DNA of 6,629 nucleotides. It comes from Reyranella sp. (GTDB taxonomy: Bacteria > Pseudomonadota > Alphaproteobacteria > Reyranellales > Reyranellaceae). Of this stretch, positions 5,498 to 6,629 are shown piece after piece (the first letter of the stretch is position 1; every line of letters begins with the position of its first letter). Position numbers and translations under genes: made by a program. The notes below the pieces were generated by a model, which worked only from the letters and a program-made list of their open reading frames with translations, was not told the origin of the DNA and searched no databases. The stretch spans positions 1 to 6,629 of the forward strand of contig JADHLS010000300.1 of NCBI GenBank assembly GCA_016780605.1. The letters run 5' to 3'.

Positions 5498-5683
5498 ACC
5501 GAGGCGAGAGCGGCGGCTGAAGGCGATGTGCTGCTCGCGCGTGATCCTCTGGTCGCGGAAGTTACTAAGCGGGTGGCCGAGATCGACGCCCTGGACCTCG
5601 GCGCCGAGGGCGTGGCTCAGGGGACGGAAAGAGAGGCGCATGGGGGACCTGTTCGACTCCAAAAACCGACACATAATGCGCTT

Positions 5684-5701
5684 TTCAAGAAAGACCTTGA
5701 A
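5684..5701. promoter_or_regulatory. Dyad TTCAAG-N6-CTTGAA upstream of the dioxygenase remnant
   Basis: TTCAAG (5684-5689) and CTTGAA (5696-5701) form a perfect dyad with a 6-base spacer, 43 bases upstream of the ATG at 5641. This is the size and position of a dimeric regulator's operator, possibly a relic of the dioxygenase's control. No regulator gene is in the window. The stretch 5642-5828 shows nothing else I can support. Confidence 0.25.
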
Positions 5702-5828
5702 TCCTGTCCCGAATCGCAGGGATTTGGCCAGTAGCTCCCAGAATGCGATGCCGTCCAGGCTGAATGACTGGGCGCGTTTCAACCCCTGAGAAACCCGCAA
5801 CCAAGTAGGAAACACAGGCGTCGCCTTC

Positions 5829-6139
5829 CTAGGAACCGCCAATCAGATTGCTGTAGAGTTCCGACATTCCACGCATATTACGCATTCGGCTTGATAACCG
5901 AATTGCGGCGTCCCTCTCTCCGTGAGCCGCAATGGTTTCCAGTGCTCGTACTAAGTGGCCTTCGTAATCCTCATGGGGTTCTCCTGCGTCCAGCATGGTC
6001 TCAATGGTCTTAGCCACCAGAGCCGCATTGGGATCCACTCGCGAGTGAGGATCTCTTCGAAGCCCCACTTTGCACTTTCAGCGCTAGCTGCCATCTGGTC
6101 CAACGCTGCGCGAAGTCGTGAAGTCATCGCGACGGTCAT
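5829..6139 (-). pseudogene. Small gene of unknown function split by one frameshift
   Basis: From ATG 6139 one frame reads MTVAMTSRLRAALDQMAA and on to KWGFEEILTRE (to about 6035). The coding character then moves to the frame reading DPNAALVAKTIETMLDAGE, continuing to SELYSNLIGGS and TAG at 5831-5829. Joined, they make about 102 residues, helical and rich in Glu/Arg/Ala, without signal peptide or membrane segment. The change fits one lost base (or two gained) near 6030-6040. The downstream half has only a poor GTG start with no ribosome binding site, so two separate genes are less likely. Upstream, GGAGAG lies 12 bases before ATG 6139, too far to be strong. GC is lower than in most of the window, suggesting foreign origin. 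I do not recognise the family. Confidence 0.55.
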
Positions 6140-6366
6140 TCGAACAGCGTTCTCTCCGGCCTGATGTTCGTGAAGTTCATCAGAGTCGCAAACCTGCCAG
6201 TACCTGAGGAAAAGACTAAGGCACTGGAAGATCTCTTGCCGCTTCTAGATGCATAGACAGTTCCAGAGCCCGATAGATGCGCGCCACAATCGCCGCCGCC
6301 CCCTGAGTGCGATCATCCCACGTCGCCAACTCGCGAATTCCCGCCTCGTAGGCGAACGCGGTTGGG
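6140..6366 (-). other. Lower-GC stretch without a confident gene; possible coding tail
   Basis: Immediately after the amidohydrolase stop, one minus-strand frame reads AYEAGIRELATWDDRTQG, continues through IVARIYRALELSMHLEAARD and stops at 6218-6216. It looks protein-like but has no start of its own and may be the tail of another gene fused here by rearrangement. On the plus strand a 30-codon frame (6164-6256, MFVKFIRVANLPVPEEK to LEDLLPLLDA) also looks protein-like but lacks a ribosome binding site. I cannot decide between these, and neither may be real. Confidence 0.3.
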
Positions 6367-6629
6367 CTACACCATCGAGCTCGGCCGATAGAACGGCTGG
6401 TGCTTCGACGTATCGATGTAGCCCTCATAGAACTTCCGCGCATGGGGCAGCAGCGCCACCGAGAGCTTGCGCCGCTCGACCTCGTCGTCACTGAGCGCCT
6501 TGCTGAGGTCGTCGTGCAGCGCCTTCAGCGCCACCGTCCGGTCGACCTTGGTGAACTTGCCGTCCTGGTATATCACCTCGCCGTCGCACATGGTCATGGT
6601 GACGGCGTCGTTCTTGGCGCGCTGGACCA
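6367..6629 (-). CDS. Amidohydrolase family protein, C-terminal part only (5' end beyond the window)
   Basis: The frame enters from the right edge and ends at TAG 6369-6367. The visible 87 residues begin VQRAKNDAVTMTMCDGEVIY, then QDGKFTKVD. The pattern of a hydrophobic strand, (V/C)DG(x)V(I/V)Y, then DG(K/R)FT(x)VD is typical of the composite beta-domain that closes chlorohydrolase/guanine-deaminase-like amidohydrolases, where the last strands return after the metal-binding barrel. A helical tail and YEGYIDTSKHQPFYR complete the protein. Metal-binding residues lie outside the window, so activity and substrate cannot be judged. High-GC codon use ends sharply at the stop, where lower-GC DNA begins. 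Confidence 0.7.
   Translation of the reverse strand, partial: VQRAKNDAVTMTMCDGEVIYQDGKFTKVDRTVALKALHDDLSKALSDDEVERRKLSVALLPHARKFYEGYIDTSKHQPFYRPSSMV

Larger units (their letters stand above)
5154..5641 (-). pseudogene. TauD/TfdA-family dioxygenase pseudogene, multiply frameshifted and truncated
   Basis: Family pieces appear in order but in three frames. Frame A, from ATG 5641, gives the N-terminus with LSHALGAEVQGVDLGHPLS, then jumps to FRDQRITREQHIAFSRR with roughly 15-20 residues lost between. After a disrupted stretch, frame B carries NIPEEDGKPSASKYTGQ and the metal-binding WHSD (5355-5344). Frame A resumes with GSLLRGIVIPPVGGDT and NMYRAYDTLSDGMKA. Frame C ends with HPETGRKALYNGLNS and TAA at 5156-5154. 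Compared with E. coli TauD (283 aa), about 40-60 residues between GGDT and HPETGR are missing, as is the whole C-terminus with the second metal-binding His and the 2-oxoglutarate-binding Arg. An active Fe(II)/2-oxoglutarate enzyme is not possible. Intact relatives oxidise sulfonates, phenoxyacetates or other acids. Frame A stays open for 67 codons upstream of 5641 without recognisable content. Confidence 0.88.

Noticed and set aside
5084..5734. Plus-strand 216-aa frame opposite the dioxygenase remnant
   Set aside because: It is an antisense shadow with no recognisable motif or ribosome binding site.
5162..5842. Single 226-aa minus-strand frame as an intact gene
   Set aside because: Only parts of it match the dioxygenase; key motifs such as WHSD lie in a different frame, so it is one frame of a pseudogene plus unrelated upstream sequence.

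Overview
The window looks like a high-GC alphaproteobacterial chromosome, perhaps of the Rhodospirillales/Reyranella or Rhizobiales type. This is judged from codon use, the gene types (OmpA-like lipoprotein, CoA and dienelactone-type catabolic enzymes, TauD/TfdA dioxygenase, amidohydrolase) and the abundant GC-rich intergenic palindromes. The genus cannot be fixed from the sequence alone. I see no complete defence system, CRISPR array, rRNA, tRNA or intact insertion sequence.

Layout. Bases 1-278 are an upstream region with one hairpin. Bases 279-719 (+) encode a short OmpA-domain lipoprotein with a strong ribosome binding site. Bases 720-1218 hold no gene but are dense in repeats: three successive palindromes, two of which share an arm and exclude each other, two separate 3x9-bp tandem arrays, and an inverted-repeat element. 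Bases 1219-2744 (-) are a two-gene operon: a dienelactone-hydrolase-family protein followed, with a 4-base stop/start overlap, by an enoyl-CoA hydratase. Both keep their catalytic residues. A divergent gene of unknown function (91 aa) lies at 2911-3186 (+). It is followed at 3201-3377 by a second, larger copy of the inverted-repeat element, with nested arms.

From 3378 to the right end the window looks like an eroded, patchwork region. A large membrane-anchored SGNH/GDSL hydrolase gene (3441-5084, -) has visibly lower GC than the operon to its left. It sits between a possible 19-codon gene tail (3383-3439) and a clearly broken TauD/TfdA dioxygenase pseudogene (5154-5641, -). That pseudogene has reading-frame changes, internal losses, a missing C-terminus and a palindrome within it. 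A perfect TATAAT box for the SGNH gene lies inside the dioxygenase remnant, so its promoter may have been recruited from dead coding sequence. Further right is a small lower-GC gene split by one frameshift (5829-6139, -), a stretch with only an uncertain open-frame tail (6140-6366), and the 3' end of an amidohydrolase gene (6367-6629, -) that enters from the right edge.

Working together: the hydrolase/hydratase pair plausibly acts on ring-cleavage or CoA-linked breakdown products in the cytosol. The OmpA-like lipoprotein ties the outer membrane to peptidoglycan. The SGNH protein probably acts on an envelope or surface ester. The most distinctive content is the intergenic palindrome family and the pseudogene/low-GC mosaic, rather than a single new enzyme system.
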